Of a DNA stretch of 64,000 nucleotides, positions 27,623 through 35,899 are shown in pieces. The notes under the pieces are model-generated. The model was not told the DNA's origin, searched no databases, and worked only from the letters and a program-made list of their open reading frames with translations. The stretch is from the NCBI RefSeq assembly GCF_000517545.1, contig NZ_BAIV01000026.1:1-64000 (forward strand), written 5' to 3'. A program made the position numbers and the translations under genes. The DNA comes from Bacteroides reticulotermitis JCM 10512 (GTDB lineage: Bacteria; Bacteroidota; Bacteroidia; Bacteroidales; Bacteroidaceae). The stretch's first letter is position 1; the number at the start of each line of letters is the position of its first letter.

Positions 27623-28246
27623 TTAATACGTGAGGAAAATAAGGTATTCTCCTGTGCAATGAATGGTGAATTCATTGGCTGTTGCTTCATTCAGCGTCCC
27701 TTGCCACCAATTGTTGAAATCGCTCAGTGGGTAAAACAAGCCTTCGCCTCGTAGCCCTTTGGCGTTGAAGTTGAAGATCGATACTTGTTGCCCGACTTGT
27801 GAAGCGAATGTTTGCGTATGTTGTATCGGAATGAATACTCCGTAATCGGTAAACATACGTACCTCAATCCCACTTCTCATGTAGTCGATGAGCAAGCTGA
27901 TGTTTCCCAGTGTATGATCTTCCCGTTTCCCGGTCGCTCCTACGATCGCAATATTCCGTACGCCTTTCTTTTGCAAGTAATGTACAGCTTTAGTCTGGTC
28001 GTTGGTCTCCTGATCGGGAATATGTTGAATGAGATCGGCATATTTCACACGGTTTTCCGGTGAAAGCGAATCACCGTCACCGATGATCACATCCGGTGTA
28101 CGGCCGCGGGAGATGTATTCGTTGGCGGCTCCGTCGCAACAGACCACATAACGGGCTTCTTCCAATAATTGCAGAGGAAGTGGGAGAGACGGATATTCGC
28201 CTTTGGCAAGTATCACGGCTTCAGGGATATATGCTTTGTTTATCAT
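27623..28246 (-). CDS. thiamine pyrophosphokinase
   Basis: Transfers pyrophosphate from ATP to thiamine, making the cofactor TPP in one step from imported vitamin. The 207-residue protein has the family marks YVVCCDGAANEYISRG, VIIGDGDSLSPEN (metal and ATP site), QETNDQTKAVHYL and GATGKREDHTLGNISLL. The start is taken at 28246, where the ATG overlaps the pnuT stop (ATGA) and gives MINKAYIPEAVILAKG; a longer frame to 28390 only reads through the overlapping gene. It is third in the riboswitch-controlled thiamine uptake operon, so the cell traps thiamine as soon as it enters. Confidence 0.9.
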   Translation of the reverse strand: MINKAYIPEAVILAKGEYPSLPLPLQLLEEARYVVCCDGAANEYISRGRTPDVIIGDGDSLSPENRVKYADLIQHIPDQETNDQTKAVHYLQKKGVRNIAIVGATGKREDHTLGNISLLIDYMRSGIEVRMFTDYGVFIPIQHTQTFASQVGQQVSIFNFNAKGLRGEGLFYPLSDFNNWWQGTLNEATANEFTIHCTGEYLIFLTY

Positions 28247-28839
28247 TGGGCTTTCATCATTTGCTTCCATTTGAAGTAGCCAAAGATAGCGATAATGGAA
28301 TAAAGTCCGTATAAACCGGACGTAAAATAAAGCTCTTTGTAGATATAGAGTCCGCAGCACACGATGTCGACAATGATCCAAGCGAACCATTGCTCTACGA
28401 ACTTACGTGCCAACATCCACATCCCGATAATACTCAGTGCGGTGGTGAAACTGTCGAGCCAAGGGACGTTACTGTCGGTATAGCTGATTAAGATCCAGGC
28501 AATTCCTAGAAAAGCAATCAGGCAAACGGCCGTTACCGGCAGATAGAAACGAAGTGGCATATGGGTGATCGGAAGTTCATCCGGTGCATCGGCCTCCGCT
28601 TTCTTCTTCGCTTTGCTCCAACTTCCCTTCATCCATATCGCCCAACCGTAGGCAGCTGCTATCAGGTAGTAGATATTGATGCCGACATCCGCGTATAGGC
28701 CGGCATCATAGTACACAAAGATGTAGATAGCAGGCATCACGACGCCTGCTATCCATAAATAAATGCTCGCCCGGTATTCCAGCCACAAGTAAATGAGGCC
28801 GACAAAGGTACCGAAGATTTCGAGGTAATTCAACTCCAT
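28243..28839 (-). CDS. pnuT: PnuC/PnuT-family inner-membrane transporter, probably thiamine
   Basis: A 198-residue protein with about seven membrane segments, starting MELNYLEIFGTFVGLIYLWLEYRAS and containing the PnuC-type IWMKGSW, FTTALSIIGMWMLARKFVEQW and CCGLYIYKELYFTSGLYG. PnuC proteins move nicotinamide riboside by facilitated diffusion coupled to phosphorylation. The same fold carries thiamine (PnuT) when found with thiamine genes. Here it lies between a TPP-riboswitch-controlled TonB receptor and thiamine pyrophosphokinase, so thiamine is the likely substrate. Specificity is inferred from context; motifs alone say only PnuC family. Confidence 0.88.
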   Translation of the reverse strand: MELNYLEIFGTFVGLIYLWLEYRASIYLWIAGVVMPAIYIFVYYDAGLYADVGINIYYLIAAAYGWAIWMKGSWSKAKKKAEADAPDELPITHMPLRFYLPVTAVCLIAFLGIAWILISYTDSNVPWLDSFTTALSIIGMWMLARKFVEQWFAWIIVDIVCCGLYIYKELYFTSGLYGLYSIIAIFGYFKWKQMMKAQ

Positions 28840-28848
28840 ATAGTTCGA

Positions 28849-31086
28849 TTAAAAGCGAATCGATAAATGTCCCAGTACATTGGTTCCGGCCTGTGCGGCA
28901 TAACCGGCAGAGTCTACCCGATGGTTTACATCTTTGGCATACGAGCTGGAAGCCCATCCGTTGTTCTCATACTCCTCGTTGAAGAGGTTGTAGACAGTAA
29001 AGCCCAGTGTTACTTCTTTCACAACTTTCTTCGGTTTGAACGTATAGGCCAGGTTGAGGTTGCTTACAAAGTATTTATCCAATGTCAAAGCTTCCACCTC
29101 GGCATTGGTCATATACTGTTTGCCTACAAATTGCGTCTGAAGAGAAGCATCAAACCCATTGTACGTGAAAGCGAAACGGTTGTTCAGCAAGAAGTCCGGT
29201 GAGAAAGCGATACGGGTACTTTTATGAGTGACATCGACTACTTCTAGTAATTTCCAACCATCGTACACCGGAATGCTTTCTACGAAGTCCTGAATGCGGT
29301 TTTTGCTCCATGTCGCATTGATATCCCAACGGAACCATTTGCATGGTTTGATACCGAACATCAGCTCGACTCCCATGCGATAGCTGTCCGGTACGTTCTC
29401 CGTCAGCGCCTCACCGATGTCATTCAATGAACCGGTCAACACGAGTTGGTCGGTGTAATCCATATAATAGAAATTAGCTCCTGCTGTCAGCCATTCGTTC
29501 GCAAAGGCATATCCCAGTTCATAATCCAACAGCTTTTCCGCTTTCGGATAGGCACTTGGGTCGCCGTCGGTGTAGTTGTTGCGTGTCGGTTCTTTTTGGG
29601 CGACAGAGAAAGAAGCATAAGCCCGTTGGTGTGGTGTGATGCTCCAGTTAAGTCCTACTTTGGGATTGAAAAAATCGAATTTCTTATCTACAGCCAATGG
29701 GCGAAGTGCCAATTGGTTCCAGTCGTATTTATCGTTTACGCCGTCGATGGTGTAATTGATGTGGCGATACTGAAGATCGGCATAGGCGCTCAACTCGTTG
29801 GTCAGGTCGTAGCTGGCTTTCAAATAGATATTACCATCCGTTTTGCGGGAGTTATTGCGGTAGTACTCATGTCCCGGATCCAATGCTCCGATATAGTTTT
29901 TCAACCAGATCACCTTCCCGAAGTTATTGCCGCGGTATTGGTTGAGTCCGCCACCCAACGAAGCTGTCAGGCCTTTGCCGGTATAGTTGAGCGAGAATAC
30001 TCCTCCACCAAACTTATTATCCATCTTCTTTTGGCGAACCAAATCACTTGCTGATACTTCTTTTCCATCGAGCATGAATGGTTTGAGTCCGTATTCGACC
30101 AGCGTTCGGCCATCTTTATATTCCTCGTAGTAACCGTCTCCCTTGGTATAGTGTAACGCCAGGTTGAGGTTCCATATCGGTGAAAATGCATGATTAAAGA
30201 GTAACTGGTAATTCTTTTGCAGGTAATTGTCAGTCTGATCGTCATAAAAATGTTGCTTACCGTCATCCCCTTTATATTTACCACACGAATTGTATCGTCT
30301 GCCATGTTCAGCCATCTCTTCTTTGCTGGCATAGTTCCAGGCGTGATACGTTTTCTCTTTTCCGGCAAAGGCGATCAGTTTGACCGACGTGTTTCCGGCA
30401 AAGTAGCCCCCTTGCAGATAGTAGGAGCTCAAGTCCACCGATGCTCGATCGATGTACCCGTCCGTGCCGATGTTGGACAGTCGGGCATCGAATGTCCAAT
30501 GGTTATTGATCAGTCCCGTTCCTACTTTGACTGTTTCCTTATGGGTATTGAACGATCCGTAGGAACCATTGAACTCGGCGTAAGGTTTCATCGATGCGCT
30601 TTCGGTCTGCATATTGACACTGGCACCGAATGCTCCCGCTCCGTTGGTTGATGTACCGGCTCCCCGTTGCACTTGCATATCTTTTACGGAAGAAGAGAAG
30701 TCGGGCATATTGACCCAGAACAAATTGTGGCTTTCCGCATCGTTCATCGGTATGCCGTTTACGGTGATATTGATACGTGTAGCATCCGTTCCGCGCACCC
30801 GGAGGGTGGTGTAACCGATTCCGGCCCCGGCATCGGAGGTAGTCAGCGTGGAAGGTGTCATACTTAGCAGATAGGGTATATCTTGTCCGAAGTTAACCTT
30901 TTTAAGTTCCATCTGACTGATATTGGTGTAAGCGACCGGTGTCTTGGAAGTAGCACGTGTAGACACTACTTGTACCTCTTGTAAGTTGATAACTCGAAGG
31001 CTGTCGGACTCAGTATGTCTCTGTGCCTGTACAAACGTGAAGCCGATACCCGTCAGGGCAACAGCCATCATTACATTCTTTTTCAT
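28849..31086 (-). CDS. TonB-dependent receptor, probable thiamine transporter
   Basis: A 745-residue outer-membrane receptor with a signal peptide (MKKNVMMAVALTGIGFTFVQA). A possible TonB box region is VINLQEVQVVSTRA. The plug includes YTTLRVRGTDATRINITVNG and MQVQRGAGTSTNGAGAFGA, and the barrel ends NVLGHLSIRF. It has no SusC-type N-terminal domain. It is the first gene of the operon, 17 bases after the TPP riboswitch, with pnuT and thiamine pyrophosphokinase behind it. This order matches the known Bacteroides thiamine acquisition locus, in which the outer-membrane protein brings in thiamine. Confidence 0.9.
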   Translation of the reverse strand: MKKNVMMAVALTGIGFTFVQAQRHTESDSLRVINLQEVQVVSTRATSKTPVAYTNISQMELKKVNFGQDIPYLLSMTPSTLTTSDAGAGIGYTTLRVRGTDATRINITVNGIPMNDAESHNLFWVNMPDFSSSVKDMQVQRGAGTSTNGAGAFGASVNMQTESASMKPYAEFNGSYGSFNTHKETVKVGTGLINNHWTFDARLSNIGTDGYIDRASVDLSSYYLQGGYFAGNTSVKLIAFAGKEKTYHAWNYASKEEMAEHGRRYNSCGKYKGDDGKQHFYDDQTDNYLQKNYQLLFNHAFSPIWNLNLALHYTKGDGYYEEYKDGRTLVEYGLKPFMLDGKEVSASDLVRQKKMDNKFGGGVFSLNYTGKGLTASLGGGLNQYRGNNFGKVIWLKNYIGALDPGHEYYRNNSRKTDGNIYLKASYDLTNELSAYADLQYRHINYTIDGVNDKYDWNQLALRPLAVDKKFDFFNPKVGLNWSITPHQRAYASFSVAQKEPTRNNYTDGDPSAYPKAEKLLDYELGYAFANEWLTAGANFYYMDYTDQLVLTGSLNDIGEALTENVPDSYRMGVELMFGIKPCKWFRWDINATWSKNRIQDFVESIPVYDGWKLLEVVDVTHKSTRIAFSPDFLLNNRFAFTYNGFDASLQTQFVGKQYMTNAEVEALTLDKYFVSNLNLAYTFKPKKVVKEVTLGFTVYNLFNEEYENNGWASSSYAKDVNHRVDSAGYAAQAGTNVLGHLSIRF

Positions 31087-31103
31087 TTCGTTAATTTGTT
31101 AGT

Positions 31104-31186
31104 TCTCTACGCCGGCATTACCCGGTTCAGATTCCATGGGTATGTTCTCAGCCCGTCATATTAAGGCACCCCTACTCAGCGAATCG
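31104..31186 (-). promoter_or_regulatory. TPP riboswitch (THI box)
   Basis: Read on the minus strand, the segment holds the conserved aptamer blocks in order: AGGGGTGCC, GGGCTGAGAA, ATACCC, GAACC-GGGTAATGCCGGCGTAG. These form the TPP sensor helices. It sits 17 bases before the receptor start codon, so ligand binding most likely controls translation or early termination of the whole thiamine operon. High TPP should shut the operon off. Confidence 0.95.
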
Positions 31187-31229
31187 ACTGCAAACTTAGT
31201 TTTTTTACAGCAAGAATGCAAGAAAATCT

Positions 31230-31259
31230 TTTGTAATTAGAGGAAACAGTGTAATTTTG
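31230..31259 (+). promoter_or_regulatory. promoter of the MscS gene
   Basis: TTTG at 31230-31233 and a perfect -7 box TAATTTTG at 31252-31259 are 18 bases apart, close to the Bacteroides consensus. The start codon is 55 bases downstream. Confidence 0.55.
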
Positions 31260-31314
31260 CTACGCAAATAAAATATAGAAGTAACTCTTTTTATTGACTT
31301 TAATACATATAGGT

Positions 31315-32220
31315 ATGTTACTATTATTACAAGCAACTCAGTTGGCGGATTCCATTCAAGCAGGCGCAAAGGATATAGTCGAACAGGCAATGGATAAAGC
31401 AGATGGTCTGGATAAGTTATCGTTTATAACCGAACAACTTGTTGATTTCGGTATACGTGCCGGAGAACGTATTTTAATTGCGACGATTGTTTTCGTTGTC
31501 GGGCGTTTCCTTATTGCGTTACTCAATAAGTTTATCGGGCGTTTGATGGATCGTCGGAAAGTTGATGTCAGCATTAAAAGTTTTGTCAGGAGCTTAGTCA
31601 ATATACTGCTGACTGTTCTGCTGATTATTTCGGTGGTCGGAGCTTTGGGAGTTGAAACAACTTCGTTTGCGGCTTTACTTGCATCTGCCGGTGTAGCTAT
31701 CGGTATGGCATTGTCGGGTAACTTGCAGAACTTCGCCGGTGGCTTGATCATTTTGTTGTTTAAACCTTATAAAGTAGGCGATTGGATCGATAGCCAGAGC
31801 GTAAGTGGAACGGTGAAAGAGATTCAAATCTTTCATACAATACTTATTACAGCAGACAATAAAATGATTTATGTACCTAATGGTGCGATAAGTAGTGGGG
31901 TTGTTGTAAACTATAGCAATCAGAATACCCGACGGGTCGAGTGGATTATCGGCATTGATTATGGCGAGGACTATAATAAGGTCGAACAAATTGTTCGAAA
32001 ACTATTGGCGCAGGATAAGCGTTTGCTAGATGATCCGGTACCTTTTGTGGCTCTCCACGCTTTGGATGCCAGCAGTGTGAATGTGGTGATACGCGTCTGG
32101 GTGAAAAGAGAAGACTATTGGGATGTCTATTTCGATATAAACAAAGAAATTTACGAGACCTTTAATGCGGAAGGTATCAACTTCCCATTTCCGCAGCTTA
32201 CATTGCATAAAGGAAGCTGA
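31315..32220 (+). CDS. MscS-family mechanosensitive channel
   Basis: Opens under membrane tension to release solutes after osmotic downshock. From ATG 31315 (MLLLLQATQLADSIQAG) it is 301 residues; the in-frame extension to 31294 starts with TTG and is less likely. The three-helix MscS core is clear: TM1 about 42-66, TM2 about 83-105, and the pore helix TM3 with the alternating Gly/Ala motif ASAGVAIGMALSGNLQNFAGG (about 118-138). FKPYKVGDWID and IPNGAI-type strands begin the cytosolic vestibule. It lies next to the kdp potassium locus, which also serves osmotic balance, but on the opposite strand with its own promoter. Confidence 0.9.
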   Translation: MLLLLQATQLADSIQAGAKDIVEQAMDKADGLDKLSFITEQLVDFGIRAGERILIATIVFVVGRFLIALLNKFIGRLMDRRKVDVSIKSFVRSLVNILLTVLLIISVVGALGVETTSFAALLASAGVAIGMALSGNLQNFAGGLIILLFKPYKVGDWIDSQSVSGTVKEIQIFHTILITADNKMIYVPNGAISSGVVVNYSNQNTRRVEWIIGIDYGEDYNKVEQIVRKLLAQDKRLLDDPVPFVALHALDASSVNVVIRVWVKREDYWDVYFDINKEIYETFNAEGINFPFPQLTLHKGS

Positions 32221-32240
32221 TATTCTCGTATTTATTTTCA

Positions 32241-32280
32241 TAAACAATCAGGGCTGTTGAAAAGACAGCCTGATTGTTTA
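32241..32280. terminator. bidirectional terminator after the MscS gene
   Basis: TAAACAATCAGG-GCTGT pairs with ACAGCCTGATTGTTTA (one bulged G) around a 7-base loop. It lies between the convergent ends at 32220 and 32296 and has A/T-rich flanks both ways. Confidence 0.8.
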
Positions 32281-32295
32281 TAATACTCTTTATGA

Positions 32296-32550
32296 TTATT
32301 CGAAGTCTTCTTGCTTAAGGCCGAAATAACCTGCCAGTTCCTCTTCTTCTTCGGCTACTCCTACCAACCGATTGATTTTACTTCGCGTATCCAAATCGGT
32401 GAAATACTTTTCTACGACCTGATAAAGATCGAAGTTGTTAGTTGAACCTGCGGCTAATTCAAGAGACTCTACTACTTTTTCTACTGCTTGATGTATCTTC
32501 TGTTTGTCGATCAGATGCAGTTCGTTGCTATGAATCAAATATTTTTCCAT
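32296..32550 (-). CDS. small acidic protein, unknown
   Basis: An 84-residue frame starting MEKYLIHSNELHLID and ending AGYFGLKQEDFE. It is rich in Glu and predicted mostly helical, with no Cys, membrane segment or signal peptide. I do not recognise a family. It follows the kdp histidine kinase gene by 92 bases on the same strand and may be at the end of that transcript. Its frame is clean, with no competing gene on either strand and a shared terminator just beyond it, which supports it being real. Confidence 0.6.
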   Translation of the reverse strand: MEKYLIHSNELHLIDKQKIHQAVEKVVESLELAAGSTNNFDLYQVVEKYFTDLDTRSKINRLVGVAEEEEELAGYFGLKQEDFE

Positions 32551-32642
32551 GTTTGCTATATTTTAAAAAGTTTTGGTTTCTAGATAACATTCCGATATTG
32601 CATAAAGTTCAGTGAGCAAATCACATCTAACATACATTAAGT

Positions 32643-34121
32643 TTAAGAATTAAAACGCATAATAAAGGTACTTCCTTTCCCCAGTTCGCTGTCTACTGTC
32701 AGGCTGCCGTTGTGCGCTTCCATAAAATCCCGGGAGATGGATAATCCCAAGCCACTTCCTTGTACCTTCGTACCCGGTACCCGGAAGTAATGATCGAAGA
32801 TGCTCTTATGATAACGCGGGTCGATTCCTTTACCGAAATCTTGCACGTACATTTCTACCGTACCCGTATCTGTCTGACGTGCACCGATAATCACCCGTCC
32901 GTTTTCCGAGGAGTAACGAATGGCATTAGATAGCAGGTTGGTTAAGACCCAGGCAACCTTTTCACTGTCGACAAAGAGTTTGCCTATCTTGTCTTCCGGA
33001 TATTCCACTTCAATCTGGATGTTGAATTTTTCAGCCTGCACACGATTCGCTTTGATGGCGTACTCGATCAACTCGATCGGTTTGGTTATCTTCGGTTTCA
33101 GTTGTAGCTTGCCCGATTCTACCTGAGTCATATTCAGTAACTCCCCGATGATGCTCAACAAACGTTCGCTATTCTCTTTGATGCTGTCCGCCAAATCTTC
33201 CTGTTCACCGTTGAGTGCGCCAATGCGTTTGTCCTCCAGCAATTGCAAACTCATTAGAATGGCAGATACCGGTGTCTTTAATTCGTGTGAAATGGTAGAT
33301 ATGAAAGAAGTCTTTGCTGAATCCAACTCTTTGAACTCTGTTATATTTCTCAGCATGATGACGTATCCTTGTTTCTCCAAGGTCACCCCATTCTTGCCGG
33401 GTTGTGTAATTCCCATGTATTTAACCTGAAAAAAACTTTCTTTGTTGTCGGCATAGATCTTCAACGGCTCTTTCTTTTCTCTGGCCTTTTCCTTGCTTTC
33501 GGTAGCAGTCTCTCCCGGATGGCTAACTAACTCTCGGATTAGTCGGCGAAGCAAGTCGTTGCGCAAGGCAATCTCTTCGGCTGATTTCTGAATGATTTCA
33601 GTACGTTTCAGGTTGAGAACACTCAATGCCTCATCGTTGATAAAGAGAATCTCCAGTTCGTTGTTCAGTCCGATGATTGGTTCGTTGAGGCTGTTGATTA
33701 TGGTCTCCATATACTTTTTAGCAGCCTTCATGTCGGATAACGTACTGGCATGATAGTCGGCCAGACGTTTTGCCATACGATTGAAGTTCTTCGAAACTTC
33801 GATAAACTCCTGATTATTGCCCAGATCAAGTCGCTTTTCATAATTATGGTTGGCTATTTCTTGAATACCTCCCGTAATCTCCTTGATTGGGTTACTAATG
33901 GAGGCGGGCAGACGCACCCAGATTCCAACACCTGTGCAGATACATGCTACCCCTACGATGGAGATCCAAAGCAGCGCCCGTTGTAGTCCGAGATCGGCTG
34001 CCGGACTATTCGGCTCAGTAGCGGTCAATATTTGCAGGTTTACCACGGAGAGCATTACCAGCAATACAATCATTGCCACCAAAATACCAATGGCTAATGT
34101 TAGTTTCGTCTTTATATTCAT
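32643..34121 (-). CDS. sensor histidine kinase of the kdp locus
   Basis: A 492-residue membrane kinase: two membrane segments (about 7-29 and 48-68) with a very short periplasmic loop, a HAMP domain (about 70-122, NPIKEITGGIQEIANHNYEKRLDLG), a PAS domain (about 135-245), a HisKA helix with the phospho-acceptor in SHELKTPVSAIL, and a HATPase domain with N box LLSNAIRY, DFGKGID and GSGLGLSI. It starts 12 bases after the KdpD sensor gene, and that sensor lacks a kinase domain. The two together therefore probably replace the single KdpD of other bacteria. It may signal to the sigma-54-type regulator at the other end of the locus. Confidence 0.88.
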   Translation of the reverse strand: MNIKTKLTLAIGILVAMIVLLVMLSVVNLQILTATEPNSPAADLGLQRALLWISIVGVACICTGVGIWVRLPASISNPIKEITGGIQEIANHNYEKRLDLGNNQEFIEVSKNFNRMAKRLADYHASTLSDMKAAKKYMETIINSLNEPIIGLNNELEILFINDEALSVLNLKRTEIIQKSAEEIALRNDLLRRLIRELVSHPGETATESKEKAREKKEPLKIYADNKESFFQVKYMGITQPGKNGVTLEKQGYVIMLRNITEFKELDSAKTSFISTISHELKTPVSAILMSLQLLEDKRIGALNGEQEDLADSIKENSERLLSIIGELLNMTQVESGKLQLKPKITKPIELIEYAIKANRVQAEKFNIQIEVEYPEDKIGKLFVDSEKVAWVLTNLLSNAIRYSSENGRVIIGARQTDTGTVEMYVQDFGKGIDPRYHKSIFDHYFRVPGTKVQGSGLGLSISRDFMEAHNGSLTVDSELGKGSTFIMRFNS

Positions 34122-34133
34122 ACAGATATTGTT

Positions 34134-35261
34134 TTAAGTAAGTATAATTAAATCAGTGTCCGTCTCAGCTAGAAAGTGGAGGAACTTCTTATATTTGGGT
34201 ATGTTTACCAAAACCATCGGGAAGCTAAAAGCCGGATGTCCCATACAGACCGTTGTGATTTGACGATCGCGACAAGTCTCAATTATTTCGTCTATGATGT
34301 TCGAGGAGGCTACTTGTATGACTTCGCCTCCAAGTTCGGTTACGAGGTTGAAGTGATTTAGCAAATGTCGCTGTGTAGCCAATCGGATTCTGTCACTGCT
34401 CTCGGCCGGCGTTTGCACATAGAGTACATAAAACTCCGTGTTGTAGCGGGAAGCAAGGCGGGCTACTTTGCGAATAATATGACGCGGTGTCTTTTCGTTG
34501 CTACTGATGCAACCCAAGAACTTCTCATGACGTACTTTCTTATCTCCCGGAATCACTTCGTTCTCCACCTTTTTCCCAATCTTGAAAGCGACCTCTTTCA
34601 AGGCCAGCTCGCGGAGTTGGAGGATGTTCTCAGTCTTGAAGAAGTTGTTCAGGGCCAGTTGTACTTTCTCCGGGCTGTATATTTTACCCGCTTTCAACCG
34701 GTTGACCAGTTCTTCGGCAGTCAGGTCGATATTTACTACCTCGTCGGCATCTTGCAATACTTTATCGGGGATGCGTTCTTTAATCTCAATACCGGCAATG
34801 CTTTTCACCTCTTCGTTCAGGCTTTCAATGTGCTGAATGTTGACTGCGGAAATCACATTGATACCGGCATCCAATAGTTCGACTACATCTTGCCAACGTT
34901 TTTCATTGCGGCTACCTTCTATATTCGTATGGGCTAATTCGTCTACAATTACCAGCTCCGGATGTAATTGGATAATTGACTCCAAGTCCATCTCCTCCAA
35001 TTCTTTCCCTTTGTAGAAGACTTTTTTACGAGGTATGACAGGCAATCCTTCCAATAAAGCTTCCGTTCCGGCCCGTCCGTGGGTTTCGATGTAGCCAATT
35101 TGTACATCGACACCGTTGTCCAGCATCTCGTGTGCTTCTTGCAGCATACGATAACTCTTCCCTACACCGGCTATCATACCGATGTAAATCTTGAATCTTC
35201 CACGCCTCGAGCGTTTGATCAAGTCTAAAAAGTATTGTACGTTTTCCTCTCTTTTCTTCAT
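34134..35261 (-). CDS. kdpD: KdpD sensor module without kinase domain
   Basis: The 375-residue protein matches only the cytosolic N-terminal half of classical KdpD (about 900 residues). It has the KdpD domain with Walker A GMIAGVGKSYRML (about 28-40), GYIETHGRAGTEALLEGL and Walker B VIVDELAHTN, then a universal-stress-like domain from about residue 235 (RHEKFLGCISSNEKTPRHII to the end). The membrane helices and histidine kinase are absent, and the frame stops cleanly with no kinase fragment after it. The next gene, 12 bases on, is a separate histidine kinase. In classical KdpD this half senses potassium, ATP and c-di-AMP. A split arrangement is inferred. Confidence 0.85.
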   Translation of the reverse strand: MKKREENVQYFLDLIKRSRRGRFKIYIGMIAGVGKSYRMLQEAHEMLDNGVDVQIGYIETHGRAGTEALLEGLPVIPRKKVFYKGKELEEMDLESIIQLHPELVIVDELAHTNIEGSRNEKRWQDVVELLDAGINVISAVNIQHIESLNEEVKSIAGIEIKERIPDKVLQDADEVVNIDLTAEELVNRLKAGKIYSPEKVQLALNNFFKTENILQLRELALKEVAFKIGKKVENEVIPGDKKVRHEKFLGCISSNEKTPRHIIRKVARLASRYNTEFYVLYVQTPAESSDRIRLATQRHLLNHFNLVTELGGEVIQVASSNIIDEIIETCRDRQITTVCMGHPAFSFPMVLVNIPKYKKFLHFLAETDTDLIILT

Positions 35262-35312
35262 GACACTTGTTTGCTATACGATATAAGGATCAAGATTAAA
35301 TTTACGGCTCGA

Positions 35313-35885
35313 CTATTTGGCTGATTTATCCAATACGATATTCAGTTTGAGTACATTGACTTTCTTGGGGCCGAAAAGTCCCAATAGAGGAGCTTCAACA
35401 GCTTGGTCGACCAATGCCTTGACTGTTTCTTCGGACAGGTGGCGTGCTTGCGCTACTCGTTTCACCTGTACGTAGGCAGAGGCAGGGGTTATATCCGGGT
35501 CCAGACCGGAACCACTAGCGGTAACCATCTCGGCAGGAACTTCCGCACGATTGAGATAGGGATGATGAATTAAGAAGGTGTCGATGCGAGCTTCGACTTC
35601 CTTCAGGTAAGCTTCGTTTGTCGGTCCTTTATTGCTTCCTGCGGAGCGCGTAGCATCGTATCCGTCACCGGCATAGGAGGGGCGTCCCCAGAAATATATA
35701 TCTTGCGTGAATTGCTGGCCGATATGGGTAGAACCTACGACTTTCCCGTCAACAGTTAGCACTTCGGCATCCCCGGAATTTGGTCCGGCTACCTGTGCAA
35801 ATATCCACAATACCAATACATAGCATATGGCAAAGAATGCGCAGAATACAAGAGTTAGTCTGAATGATTTGATTAAATTCTTCAT
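35313..35885 (-). CDS. kdpC: potassium-transporting ATPase subunit C
   Basis: The 190-residue KdpC stabilises the KdpFABC complex and raises ATP affinity. One N-terminal membrane helix (about 9-31) anchors a periplasmic domain with GSTHIGQQFTQDIYFWGRPS, SGSGLDPDITPASAYVQVKRVA and a C-terminal PLLGLFGPKKVNVLKLN, all family-typical. It begins 14 bases after kdpB. Confidence 0.95.
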   Translation of the reverse strand: MKNLIKSFRLTLVFCAFFAICYVLVLWIFAQVAGPNSGDAEVLTVDGKVVGSTHIGQQFTQDIYFWGRPSYAGDGYDATRSAGSNKGPTNEAYLKEVEARIDTFLIHHPYLNRAEVPAEMVTASGSGLDPDITPASAYVQVKRVAQARHLSEETVKALVDQAVEAPLLGLFGPKKVNVLKLNIVLDKSAK

Positions 35886-35899
35886 TGTTACTTCATTTA

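Noticed and set aside
27623-28390. Longer version of the thiamine pyrophosphokinase frame
   Set aside because: The extra N-terminal residues run through the pnuT coding region; the ATGA overlap start at 28246 gives the normal family start.
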